Positions 46,100-54,849 of a DNA stretch of 63,794 nucleotides are shown in pieces. A model generated the notes under the pieces. The model had not been told where the DNA came from and searched no databases. It was given only the letters and a program-made list of their open reading frames with translations. The DNA comes from an uncultured Erwinia sp. (GTDB lineage Bacteria; Pseudomonadota; Gammaproteobacteria; Enterobacterales; Enterobacteriaceae). Each line of letters opens with the position of its first letter. Positions within the stretch are counted from its first letter, which is position 1. The translations under genes and the position numbers were made by a program. The stretch is from NCBI GenBank assembly GCA_913775305.1, contig CAJYIY010000093.1, positions 1 through 63,794 of the forward strand, given 5' to 3'.

Positions 46100-46422
46100 C
46101 GTCTCATTCCTTCTTTTATAGGGTGAGGAGGTTGTTTGCCTCCGATGAGTAAATAGTAACTTCAGTTACTATAAGTTAATTAACAATAAGTGCGATAATC
46201 ATGATCGCGCTAATTTTTCGATATAACCATGATTCAGGGCACAAGGGTGTCACCGTTGAACAACGTGTTGAGCCGTGGGCAGTGGCGTTTCAGGCGGCAG
46301 GCGTGAGTCTGAGAGTGGGCATTGCACCAGGTAGATTTTTTGAGGGAAACGCACTGACTGACGCCTGGCAGGCAACAGGATGCACTAAGCTTCAGGCTCT
46401 GTTGGTTAACTGAGCCTGTCTT
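46100..46422. other. Intergenic region between DUF1471 and ABC exporter genes
   Basis: A 323-bp gap with the DUF1471 promoter on the left (A/T-rich; TTAACTTATAGTAACTG on the minus strand gives a TATAGT -10-like element). A 70-codon frame at 46201-46413 lacks a ribosome site and family resemblance. Nothing else is seen. Confidence 0.4.
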
Positions 46423-48255
46423 ATGTTTTATCACCGCGTTGAAAGGATGATCGATACCTTCAGGGAAGCTCGGGGAACCACGCCGCCAGACAGCGTAGGG
46501 GCCTTCTATCTGTTTTATCTGCGCCAGGTGTGGCCGGTATTTGTGCTGCTACTGGTGGTTGGTCTGGTGGCGTCACTGATTGAGGTGTCGCTGTTCCGCT
46601 ACCTCAGCCGGATTATCGATCTGGTTAACAGCACCCCGGCCGCCAGCTTTTTTCAGGATCACTATGGTGAGCTGCTGTGGATGGCGGCGGTAGCGCTGCT
46701 GTTCCGCCCGCTGTTTATCGCTCTGCACGACCTGCTGGTGCACCAGACGATTAATCCCGGAATGACCAATATGATCCGCTGGCAGCACCACAACTACGTG
46801 CTGCGCCAGAGCCTCAACTTTTTTCAGAACGACTTTGCCGGACGCATCGCCCAGCGGATCATGCAGACCGGCAGTGCGCTGCGCGATTCCGCAGTGCAGA
46901 TGGTTGATGCGCTGTGGCACGTGGTGATTTACGCGGTGACCACGCTGGTGCTGTTTGCCGAAGCCGACTGGCGGCTGACCGTTCCGCTGATTATCTGGAT
47001 TATCAGTTATCTGCTGTGCCTGAAGTATTTTGTGCCGAGGATCAAAGCGCGTTCGGTGGCCTCTTCGGATTCACGCTCGCGGCTGATGGGCTTTATTGTT
47101 GATGGCTACACCAATATTGCCACCCTGAAGCTGTTTGCCCATGGCGATCTGGAGCGCCGCTACGCACGTGAAGCGCTGGACGACCAGACGCAAAAAACCC
47201 GCAGCCAGGGGCGGATGGTGACCGGCATGGACGTGGTGGTCACCACGCTGAATGGATTACTGATTGTCAGCACCACCGGGCTGTCGCTGTGGCTGTGGGG
47301 CCAGTCGCTGATCGGCGTCGGGGCGATTGCGCTGGCCACCGGGCTGGTTATCCGCATCGTCAACATGTCCGGCTGGATTATGTGGGTGGTGAACGGCATT
47401 TTTGAGAATATCGGCATGGTGCAGGACGGGCTGAAAACCATTTCCCAGCCGCTCAGCGTGCGCGACAAACCCGATGCGGCGGCGCTGCATGTCAGCCGTG
47501 GCGAAATCCGCTTTGATGGTATTACCTTTGACTACGGTGGCGAGCGGCGGGTGATTGATGGTCTGCAGCTGACCCTCCGCCCCGGTGAGAAGATCGGCCT
47601 GATTGGCCCATCCGGGGCAGGGAAATCGACGCTGGTTAACCTGCTGCTGCGGCTTTACGATCTTAACGGCGGGCGTATTCTGATCGACGGTCAGAACATT
47701 GCCGACGTCAGCCAGGAAAGTCTGCGTGCGCAGATCGGCATGATCACGCAGGATACGTCGCTGCTACACCGCTCGATCCGCGAGAACCTGCTGTATGGTC
47801 GCCCCGGCGCCAGCGAAGAAGCGATGCTGCAGGCGGTCCACCGGGCGAGGGCCGATGAGTTTATTCCGCTGCTTTCCGACCTTCAGGGGCGTACCGGACT
47901 GGATGCGCACGTGGGGGAACGCGGCGTGAAGCTTTCCGGTGGCCAGCGTCAGCGTATTGCCATCGCCCGTGTGCTGCTGAAGGATGCGCCGATCCTGATA
48001 ATGGATGAGGCCACTTCGGCGCTGGATTCGGAAGTGGAAGCGGCGATCCAGGAAAGTCTGGAAGGGCTGATGGGCGGCAAAACGGTGATTGCCATCGCCC
48101 ACCGCCTGTCTACCATCGCTCGCATGGATCGGCTGGTGGTGATGGAGCAGGGGCGCATTGTTGAGATCGGCAGCCACGCCGAGCTGCTGGCACAGGACGG
48201 CCTCTACGCGCGGCTCTGGCGGCATCAGACCGGCGGCTTCGTCGGTGAGCAGTAG
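46423..48255 (+). CDS. ABC exporter with fused membrane and ATPase domains
   Basis: A 610-residue type I ABC exporter half-transporter: six membrane spans in residues about 30-330, then an ATPase domain with Walker A GPSGAGKSTLVN, signature KLSGGQRQRIA and Walker B PILIMDEATSALD. It is expected to work as a homodimer. Related to MsbA/YddA-type lipid or drug exporters; substrate unknown. The start is uncertain because the ribosome site is weak; an ATG at 46447 is possible. It is convergent with the FemAB-like gene, 2 bp apart. Confidence 0.88.
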   Translation: MFYHRVERMIDTFREARGTTPPDSVGAFYLFYLRQVWPVFVLLLVVGLVASLIEVSLFRYLSRIIDLVNSTPAASFFQDHYGELLWMAAVALLFRPLFIALHDLLVHQTINPGMTNMIRWQHHNYVLRQSLNFFQNDFAGRIAQRIMQTGSALRDSAVQMVDALWHVVIYAVTTLVLFAEADWRLTVPLIIWIISYLLCLKYFVPRIKARSVASSDSRSRLMGFIVDGYTNIATLKLFAHGDLERRYAREALDDQTQKTRSQGRMVTGMDVVVTTLNGLLIVSTTGLSLWLWGQSLIGVGAIALATGLVIRIVNMSGWIMWVVNGIFENIGMVQDGLKTISQPLSVRDKPDAAALHVSRGEIRFDGITFDYGGERRVIDGLQLTLRPGEKIGLIGPSGAGKSTLVNLLLRLYDLNGGRILIDGQNIADVSQESLRAQIGMITQDTSLLHRSIRENLLYGRPGASEEAMLQAVHRARADEFIPLLSDLQGRTGLDAHVGERGVKLSGGQRQRIAIARVLLKDAPILIMDEATSALDSEVEAAIQESLEGLMGGKTVIAIAHRLSTIARMDRLVVMEQGRIVEIGSHAELLAQDGLYARLWRHQTGGFVGEQ

Positions 48256-48257
48256 CA

Positions 48258-49400
48258 CTATTCGGCGTTAAGCCGGTAGGGCAGCGCGTTGCGGGCTTCC
48301 TCAGCCCAGGCGCGCACGCCGTCGCGTTCCTGCTGCAGAAAATTCGCCACGGCATCGTGCAGCCCGCCGTGACGCAGCAGGTGCCAGGATTCGGTCAGCA
48401 CCGGTTCAAATCCGCGTATCAGCTTGTGCTCCCCCTGCGCCCCGGCATCGAAACGCTGCAGGCCGTGCTCGATCGCGTACTCTATCCCCTGATAGAAGCA
48501 GGTTTCAAAGTGCAGGCGGTCAAACTCCGCCAGGCAGCCCCAGTAGCGGCCATAGAAGGTGCTGCCGTCAACCAGGCTCAGCGCCATCGCCACCGGCTGG
48601 TGATGCTGGCTGGCAATGGTAATGCGAAGGGATCCCGGCATCCGTTCTGCCAGCAGGCTGAAGAACCGGCGGGTGAGATAGGGCTGGCGACCGCGCACAA
48701 GGTAGGTGTTGGCGTAGCAGGTGTAGACAAAATCCCACTGCGCTTCACTCAGCTGGTGGCCCTGATACCAGCAAAATTCAATGCCCTGCTGGCGAACGTT
48801 TTCCCGCTCCTTGCGCAGCTGTTTTCGCTTGCGCGAGGTCAGCGTGTCCAGAAAATCCTGAAAATCACGATAGCCGCGATTGTGCCAGTGATACTGGCAG
48901 CCGAGGCGCGGCAGCCAGCGGCCATCTTCCGCCAACTGAACGCCCAGCGCGGTATCGTTGAAGTTGATGTGCCCACTGTAAAAATCGTGCGCGGCCAGAA
49001 ATCCCGGTAGCGCCTGGAGCAGCCTGCTGGCGGCGAGTTTCTCGCCCAGCAGCCGTACGCCGCTTACCGGGCTGAACGGCACCGCCGACAGCCACTTTGG
49101 ATAATAGGGAATACCCGCACGCTGGCTGGCGTCTGCCCAGGCGTGATCGAAGACGTATTCCCCCATGGAGTGGCGCTTGCTGTAGCCTGGCATTGCCGCC
49201 AGTACGCTGCCGCCCTCGCACCACAGCAGATGCTGCGGCTGCCAGCCGCTGCGTCCGCCGACCGATCCGCTCTCTTCCAGCGCGCTGAGAAAAGCGTGGC
49301 GCACAAAGGGCTGGTCGTCAGGGGACAGGGCATCCCACTCCCTTGCCGGGATATCGGCCAGCTGCGTCACCAGGCTTAACGACATCGACATACTCCGCAA
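48258..49400 (-). CDS. FemAB-like/GNAT acyltransferase (DUF482)
   Basis: A 380-residue protein of the DUF482/peptidogalycan-type group, with a FemAB/GNAT-like double fold. Hallmarks are RKRKQLRKERENV, GRYWGCLAEFDRLHFETCFYQGIEYAIEHGL and GAQGEHKLIRGFEP. Enzyme activity is not established for the family. Start may be 49400, 49391 or 49385. It is divergent from the siderophore-interacting protein gene, sharing a 189-bp region with a Fur-box-like site, and could be iron-regulated. Confidence 0.78.
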   Translation of the reverse strand: MRSMSMSLSLVTQLADIPAREWDALSPDDQPFVRHAFLSALEESGSVGGRSGWQPQHLLWCEGGSVLAAMPGYSKRHSMGEYVFDHAWADASQRAGIPYYPKWLSAVPFSPVSGVRLLGEKLAASRLLQALPGFLAAHDFYSGHINFNDTALGVQLAEDGRWLPRLGCQYHWHNRGYRDFQDFLDTLTSRKRKQLRKERENVRQQGIEFCWYQGHQLSEAQWDFVYTCYANTYLVRGRQPYLTRRFFSLLAERMPGSLRITIASQHHQPVAMALSLVDGSTFYGRYWGCLAEFDRLHFETCFYQGIEYAIEHGLQRFDAGAQGEHKLIRGFEPVLTESWHLLRHGGLHDAVANFLQQERDGVRAWAEEARNALPYRLNAE

Positions 49401-49501
49401 TGAAAGAAAAACCTTACGTTGAACGCTTTCGTGGCGGAGATCAACGCCTTCCGTTCGTGGGGCACGTGCGGGTAAATCGTGAACACTGAATATTAGTTAA
49501 T

Positions 49502-49520
49502 ACGCATTCTCATTATCATT
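49502..49520. promoter_or_regulatory. Candidate Fur box
   Basis: Read on the minus strand, AATGATAATGAGAATGCGT is close to the Fur consensus GATAATGATAATCATTATC. It lies 70 bp before the siderophore-interacting protein ATG and 100 bp from the divergent FemAB-like gene. Confidence 0.7.
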
Positions 49521-49589
49521 TGCCTTTGCTATTCTTGCTGCCCGGTGTGCATCAACGCGCCGACGGCTTTCGGTTAACAAGGTGGATCT

Positions 49590-50495
49590 ATGGCTGCTCA
49601 GAGTTATCGCTTATTCAATGTCGTACTGGCGCGCAAGCAGGTACTGTCTCCTTCGATGCTGTGCTGCGTGTTTAGCGGTGAAGACGTTCGCCAGATGAAG
49701 CTTGAGGCACCGGACCAGCGTATCAAGCTGCTGCTGCCTGCGCCGAGCGGAAAACAGGTGGAGTCAGTCGATAATGGTCTGACGTGGTGGGAAAATATCG
49801 GCAGGCTGGCGGTGGAAGATCGCCCGATCATGCGCACCTATACCCTCCGCCACCTTAACGCTGAAGCCGAAGTACCCGAGATGACAGTGGAGTTCGTGAT
49901 GCATGGCACCGAAGGTCCGGCTTCGGCCTGGGCGCTGAATGCACAGCCGGGCGACCAGATGCAAATCGCCGCCCCGAACCGGGAATATGCCCGGGATAGC
50001 GGCGGCTACGAGTGGAACCCGCACCCGCTGGTGAAGCAGGGACTGGTGGTGGCCGATGAAACTGCGCTACCCGCGGCGAAGGCGATACTCGAACAGCTGG
50101 CTTGCTGGCCGTATCCGCCGCAGCTGCAGGTTTTTCTGGAAGTGCCCGAACGCGGTGACTGCATCGATCTCAGCCACTATGACTTTGCGGAGATTCACTG
50201 GCTGCCGCGTGACGCCCGCGGTGACCGCCATGGTGAAGCGCTGCTGAGTGCAGTTCGCGCGCACGTTCGCCTGCCGGTCAGTGCGCTGTCGCAGAACGAT
50301 CTGCGTGAGGAGGCCGAAGGCCAGCTGGTATGGGATCGCGCCGACCACGAGGACGTGCGCTTCCACGGCTGGGTGGCGGCGGAGTCCAGCGCAGTCAAGC
50401 CTCTGCGCCGCTATCTGATCGGCGAACGTGGTCTGGCGCAGGACTGCATCAGCTTTATGGCCTACTGGAGTCGTGGTCCGCGACGCAGAGGCTAA
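49590..50495 (+). CDS. Siderophore-interacting protein (ViuB/YqjH-like ferric reductase)
   Basis: A 301-residue protein of the SIP family: an N-terminal FAD-binding domain with RTYTLRHLN and a C-terminal NAD(P)H/SIP domain (VVADETALPAAKAIL, then GWVAAESSAVKPLRRYL). It reduces ferric siderophores in the cytosol to release iron. A Fur-box-like site in its promoter agrees with iron repression. It is convergent with a LysR gene, 8 bp apart. Which siderophore it handles is unknown. Confidence 0.9.
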   Translation: MAAQSYRLFNVVLARKQVLSPSMLCCVFSGEDVRQMKLEAPDQRIKLLLPAPSGKQVESVDNGLTWWENIGRLAVEDRPIMRTYTLRHLNAEAEVPEMTVEFVMHGTEGPASAWALNAQPGDQMQIAAPNREYARDSGGYEWNPHPLVKQGLVVADETALPAAKAILEQLACWPYPPQLQVFLEVPERGDCIDLSHYDFAEIHWLPRDARGDRHGEALLSAVRAHVRLPVSALSQNDLREEAEGQLVWDRADHEDVRFHGWVAAESSAVKPLRRYLIGERGLAQDCISFMAYWSRGPRRRG

Positions 50496-50503
50496 TCGCA
50501 GCC

Positions 50504-51406
50504 TCAGCCTTCCATCAGCAGCGGACAGGCCTCTTTCAGCGTGTTATAGAACCAGGTCTTGGCGGTGATATCACCAATTTCGGTATGACCGTAAAGGTAC
50601 ACCTCCAGGTTCTGCAGCTGGAACGGCAGTTCAACGATCCGCACGTTGCCGCGCGCGACATAGATTTTCGCCGCGCTGTGTGGAATGGTTACCAGCAGTT
50701 CGCTGCTGGCGATAATTTCGCCCAGTGCGGTAAAGTGCGGCACCTCCAGCGCGATGCGCCGCTCAAAGCCATACTCTCTTATCTGCTTCTCCGCCATATG
50801 ATGGCCGCTGATGGTCGACACCACAACGTGCTGCTCGGCCAGATAGTCATGCATTGTCAGCACATCGCCGATACGCGGATGCTGACTATTCACCAGGCAG
50901 ACGTAGCGCTCGTCCATAATTTTACCGCGCTGTGCAATCGGTGAAATATTTTCGTTGCGGCTGCACAGTGTGGCATCGACTTTTCCGGTGAGCAGCCACT
51001 CGTCGATACGCATCAGCTCGATCGGTATCACTTCCAGCTGCACATTGGGCGCCAGCTCGCGCAGATGCTTAACCAGCCTGGGGAGCAGCAGCTGCTCGCC
51101 GAGGTCGGAGAGCGCGAGGACAAATTTGTGAAAAGATGTTTCCGGAGAAAAGCTGCGGGTATCCGCGACGGCTTTCTCTATCCCGCTCAGGGACTGCTTA
51201 AACACCCGATAAAGATGGCTGGCGACCGGAGTCGGTAACATCCCTTTCCGGCTGCGCTTAAACAGCTCGTTATCTGTCAAAGCCCGCAGCCGGGCTAGCG
51301 CATAGCTGGCAGAAGGTTGGGTAATGAACAGGCGTTCGGCGGCCCCGCTGACGCTGTGGGTTTCATAAATGGCGATAAATACCCGAACCAGATTAAGATC
51401 CATCAT
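50504..51406 (-). CDS. LysR-family transcriptional regulator
   Basis: A 300-residue LysR-type regulator: MDLNLVRVFIAIYETHSVSG and FITQPSASYALARLRALTDN form the winged helix, as in NodD/LeuO-like members, with an effector domain after residue 90. It is divergent from the MarA-like gene across 214 bp of A/T-rich DNA and may control it. Effector unknown. Confidence 0.87.
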   Translation of the reverse strand: MMDLNLVRVFIAIYETHSVSGAAERLFITQPSASYALARLRALTDNELFKRSRKGMLPTPVASHLYRVFKQSLSGIEKAVADTRSFSPETSFHKFVLALSDLGEQLLLPRLVKHLRELAPNVQLEVIPIELMRIDEWLLTGKVDATLCSRNENISPIAQRGKIMDERYVCLVNSQHPRIGDVLTMHDYLAEQHVVVSTISGHHMAEKQIREYGFERRIALEVPHFTALGEIIASSELLVTIPHSAAKIYVARGNVRIVELPFQLQNLEVYLYGHTEIGDITAKTWFYNTLKEACPLLMEG

Positions 51407-51620
51407 AGGCTTATATAGTCTCTGTCTATAGCAGGAGATTCAAATTATCTATTTGAGCTATTTTAAACTTGCTAATAACATCCTTTCTACTTTTTATTGA
51501 TATGTCCTTTTAATTTTTGCATTTCGAATTTTTAATCTACTAATCAGTAAGATAGACCATCATTAAACAGGAATGTCAGGAGCAGATGCGGGTAACCCTC
51601 TGCCGTTATGGAGTGTGAAA

Positions 51621-51953
51621 ATGAAAAATGAAATCGTAGACGTTATCGTAGACTGGATCGATCAGCATCTGGATGAGGGGCTGAATATCGAGGCCGTTGC
51701 GGCCAAATCGGGCTACTCCAAATGGCACCTGCAGCGTGCATTCAAAGAGAAAAAGGGCATCACGCTGGCGAGCTTTATCCGCGGTCGGCGTCTGGATCAG
51801 GCTGCACAGTGCCTGGTCAATTCCTCCAAAAGCATTATGACCATTTCGATGGATCTTGGCTTTTCCTCGCAGCAGTGCTTCCAGCGGGTGTTTAAAAAAC
51901 ACTTCAATGTGACTCCGCGCGACTACCGCGTGCAGTATCGCCAGTATCACTGA
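51621..51953 (+). CDS. MarA/SoxS/RamA-like AraC-family regulator
   Basis: A 110-residue protein that is only the two helix-turn-helix DNA-binding domain: [20 protein letters not shown] and [20 protein letters not shown], ending TPRDYR. Such small activators turn on multidrug efflux and stress genes. Length is between SoxS (107) and MarA (about 127), and sequence does not allow assignment to one of them. Start ATG 51621 has GGAG upstream. No ligand domain, so activity probably follows its transcription. Confidence 0.82.
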   Translation: MKNEIVDVIVDWIDQHLDEGLNIEAVAAKSGYSKWHLQRAFKEKKGITLASFIRGRRLDQAAQCLVNSSKSIMTISMDLGFSSQQCFQRVFKKHFNVTPRDYRVQYRQYH

Positions 51954-52111
51954 CGCCTCAAGCTAACCGAAAATCAGTCGCCTTCGCTGCGGGATCGCCT
52001 TCCCGCAACGTAAAGTCGTTTAAATTCTTCCGAATCGGGTCCCCCGCGCCTGATAAAGTTCAACAACCATCAGTTATACTGTGCCCCGTGTTGAACTCTG
52101 AACTGGATGCT

Positions 52112-52621
52112 ATGGAACGTTTCGTTGAAAATCTGATTTACACCTCACGTTGGCTGCTGGCTCCAATCTATCTTGGTTTGTCGCTGGGTTTGCTGGCGCT
52201 GGGCATTAAGTTTTTCCAGGAAGTCTTCCACCTGCTGCCGCACGTGATCGAGATGTCTGAAAACGACATGGTGCTGATGCTGTTGTCGATGATCGACATG
52301 ACGCTGGTCGGCGGGTTGTTGGTGATGGTGATGCTCTCTGGCTATGAAAACTTCGTCTCCAAGCTGGATCTGGACGAGCACCGCGAGAAGCTGAGCTGGC
52401 TGGGGAAAATGGACTCCGGCTCGCTGAAAAATAAGGTTGCGGCGTCGATTGTAGCGATCTCCTCCATTCACCTGCTGCGGATATTTATGGACGCGCGCAA
52501 TGTGCCCGACAACAAGCTGCTGTGGTACGTCATTATTCACCTGACTTTCGTGCTGTCAGCGTTTGTGATGGGCTATCTCGATAGCATGTCGCGCAAAGAT
52601 AAAGATAAAGCCTTAATCTGA
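52112..52621 (+). CDS. yqhA: UPF0114 membrane protein YqhA
   Basis: A 169-residue inner-membrane protein with four hydrophobic segments, closely similar to E. coli YqhA ([56 protein letters not shown]). Function unknown. The start at 52112 matches the family; eight upstream codons are open. It is a single-gene unit. A TGCCGGT / ACCGGCA hairpin (52629-52653) follows. Confidence 0.9.
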   Translation: MERFVENLIYTSRWLLAPIYLGLSLGLLALGIKFFQEVFHLLPHVIEMSENDMVLMLLSMIDMTLVGGLLVMVMLSGYENFVSKLDLDEHREKLSWLGKMDSGSLKNKVAASIVAISSIHLLRIFMDARNVPDNKLLWYVIIHLTFVLSAFVMGYLDSMSRKDKDKALI

Positions 52622-52628
52622 TCCCCCC

Positions 52629-52653
52629 TGCCGGTCGCGCTGTGCTACCGGCA
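52629..52653. terminator. Hairpin after yqhA
   Basis: TGCCGGT pairs with ACCGGCA around an 11-nt loop, 8 bp after the yqhA stop. An A-run follows rather than a T-run, so strength on the plus strand is doubtful. Confidence 0.4.
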
Positions 52654-52787
52654 AAACTCCTCACCGCTTCTGCGAAAAGCCGATGGTGATCCCCCTCAAA
52701 GTGGTGCGCAGCGTGCTGGTGTTTGCGCTAGCCTGTATCAGTTCCGGAACAGCGGACCCTCCCGTTTAAATGATAAGGATTGCCACC

Positions 52788-53567
52788 ATGCCTAATTACA
52801 GCCTGTCAGTCAGTGCCGAAATGGTTTTCCTCGAACTGCCGTTTATCGAACGCGTGCGGCGTCTTCACCAGCTGGGCTTTGGCGTGGAGATCTGGCAGTG
52901 GGAAAACAAAGATATTGAGGCGCTGGCGGCAACCGGGGCGCACTTCACTTCCATGACCGGCTATCTGACGGGTAATCTGACCGATGACGCGGAAATTGAA
53001 AACCTGCTGATCAGCGCCGAAGCGTCACTGGCGGTCGCCGCGCGGCTGAACTGCCCGTCGTTAAATCTGCACGGTACAGGGCTGGATCTCAATGGTCTGC
53101 CGGTGAAGCCCGTGGAGAGTGTGACCGGTGAGATGTGGATTAAAGCGGTAAGAACGCTGGAGAAGCTGGCGGCGCTGGGAGAAAAAGCCGGGCGGGTATT
53201 TACCCTGGAAAACCTTAATACTGCCGTCGATCACCCGGGGACACCGTTTGCCAAAGCGGCGGAGACCCTGGCGCTGGTGGAAGCCGTCAACAGCCCGTAT
53301 CTGAAGATGAATCTTGACCTGTACCACGCGCAGATCGGTGAGGGCAATCTGATTGCGCTGGTGCAGCGCTGCGGCCGGGCGATAGGTGAAATTCAGGTGG
53401 CGGACGTGCCGGGTCGCAGTGAGCCGGGAACCGGTGAGATTAACTACCGCGCCGTGGCAAAAGCGCTGCGGGCCATCAACTATCGGGGAGTGGTTGCGTT
53501 GGAAGGCTGGGCGTCGGGGGACACGGAAACCGCGCTGGCCAGCTTCAGAGCGCACTTTGAGGAATAA
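52788..53567 (+). CDS. Hydroxypyruvate isomerase-like TIM-barrel protein
   Basis: A 259-residue protein of the AP-endonuclease-2/xylose-isomerase-like superfamily. The barrel metal-site acidic residues are visible in FGVEIWQWE, VFTLENLNT, MNLDLYHAQI and GEIQVADVPGR. Resembles Hyi/OtnI-type isomerases, which interconvert hydroxypyruvate and tartronate semialdehyde or related four-carbon sugars. The true substrate is open. Start ATG 52788 has AAGGAT upstream. No partner carbohydrate genes are adjacent. Confidence 0.82.
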   Translation: MPNYSLSVSAEMVFLELPFIERVRRLHQLGFGVEIWQWENKDIEALAATGAHFTSMTGYLTGNLTDDAEIENLLISAEASLAVAARLNCPSLNLHGTGLDLNGLPVKPVESVTGEMWIKAVRTLEKLAALGEKAGRVFTLENLNTAVDHPGTPFAKAAETLALVEAVNSPYLKMNLDLYHAQIGEGNLIALVQRCGRAIGEIQVADVPGRSEPGTGEINYRAVAKALRAINYRGVVALEGWASGDTETALASFRAHFEE

Positions 53568-53789
53568 ACGCCGCTGGCCGTGTTCCGGGAGGCGGCGGCC
53601 AGGGCATTTGCCCGGATAAATATCCTGACTGCCGTGCTGTTTTCGCTCAGGCAAGGGCGAATGATGAAAAAATTGTGACCCCTGTGGCATTTTCTCGCTG
53701 TTGTGAATATGATTTCGCCGCTGAGAGCCGCCGTCCTGGCGCTCAACCCGAAAGACCCTGTTCCCTGCCGAGAGTGTTGGATATGTCTG

Positions 53790-54686
53790 ATGATTAGTCG
53801 CCGCCGCCTGCTGCTTGGCTCGGGCGCGTTTGTCCTTGCCATGAGCACCAATAACCTGTTCGCCCGGCAGGACTTCTTCCCGCTGTGGCCCAACGATCCG
53901 CCAGGCGGCGGCGGGCCTGAGGGGGCGTTGCGCATCTCGCCTAACGGTTCGTGGTCGAATATCGTCAGCCCCGGCATTCAGCGTTTTCAGCCGCAGGAGC
54001 CGAATGGTAAAGCCGTACTGATTGCCGCCGGAGGAGGATATCGCTGGATCGGCATGGGGCGTGAAGGCTGGCCGGTGGCGCGCTGGCTGACGTCGAAGGG
54101 TTATACGGCCTATGTACTCAGCTATCGTCTGCCCGGTGAACACTGGCAGGATGGCAATCTGGTGTCGCTACAGGATGCTCAGCGCGCGATCCGCCTCGTG
54201 CGCTCGATGGAGCGCAGCGTGCATCTGCTCGGCTTTTCCGCCGGAGGACATCTGTTCGGGATGGCCGCCGCTCGTCCCGATTATCATGCCTATCCGCCGC
54301 AGGATGCGCTGGACGAACTGGTGCCGAAGGTCGACAGCGTGGGGCTGATTTATCCGGTGATCACTCTGGAAGCACCTTATACCCACACCAACACCCATCT
54401 GTCGCTGGTGGGTCATCACCCTTCTCCCGCCGAAGAGGCCAGCTGGTCGGTGCAGAACTATGTTACCCGTGCCTACCCACCGCTGTTTATGGCGCAGGCG
54501 GAAGATGACACTACCTCCAACCCGGAAAACAGCGTGATTATGCACGACACCTGTCGTCGAATGGGCGTCCCGGTGCAGATGATCCGTATTGCTAAAGGCG
54601 GCCACGGTTTTGGGCTGGGTAAGGTTGGCACTCCTGCGGCGATTTGGGATGAAGCCTACGCGGTGTGGCTGTCGGCGCGCGGGTAG
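53790..54686 (+). CDS. Tat-exported alpha/beta-hydrolase (esterase-like)
   Basis: A 298-residue protein with a twin-arginine signal (SRRRLLLGSGAFVLAMS) and an alpha/beta-hydrolase fold of the BD-FAE/acetyl-xylan-esterase type. Nucleophile serine in GFSAGGHLF, acid in AQAEDDTT, histidine in KGGHGFGLG, oxyanion region AAGGGYRWI. Likely periplasmic or secreted, perhaps removing acyl groups from plant polysaccharides; the substrate is inferred from the family only. Start at 53790 is chosen by the Tat motif position; the ribosome site is weak and longer readings are open. Confidence 0.8.
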   Translation: MISRRRLLLGSGAFVLAMSTNNLFARQDFFPLWPNDPPGGGGPEGALRISPNGSWSNIVSPGIQRFQPQEPNGKAVLIAAGGGYRWIGMGREGWPVARWLTSKGYTAYVLSYRLPGEHWQDGNLVSLQDAQRAIRLVRSMERSVHLLGFSAGGHLFGMAAARPDYHAYPPQDALDELVPKVDSVGLIYPVITLEAPYTHTNTHLSLVGHHPSPAEEASWSVQNYVTRAYPPLFMAQAEDDTTSNPENSVIMHDTCRRMGVPVQMIRIAKGGHGFGLGKVGTPAAIWDEAYAVWLSARG

Positions 54687-54849
54687 TTTCGGCGGTGGTG
54701 GCAGAGCCGGATGAACATAAAAAGGGGAGACTGGCATCATCGCCCCCTGGATAAGAGATAAACCTGCGCTGCAGAAAAGCCAGCAGATCCTGATTTAACG
54801 GTCCTCAGTCTGTCCCGGTGATAAGTGGGGGAGAAGGGTTGTGGTCAAA

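Noticed and set aside
46201..46413. 70-codon frame between the DUF1471 and ABC exporter genes
   Set aside because: No ribosome site, no recognisable domain and atypical composition.
52683..52769. 28-codon frame with a hydrophobic stretch before the Hyi-like gene
   Set aside because: No ribosome site and no evidence of conservation; could be a leader peptide but unsupported.
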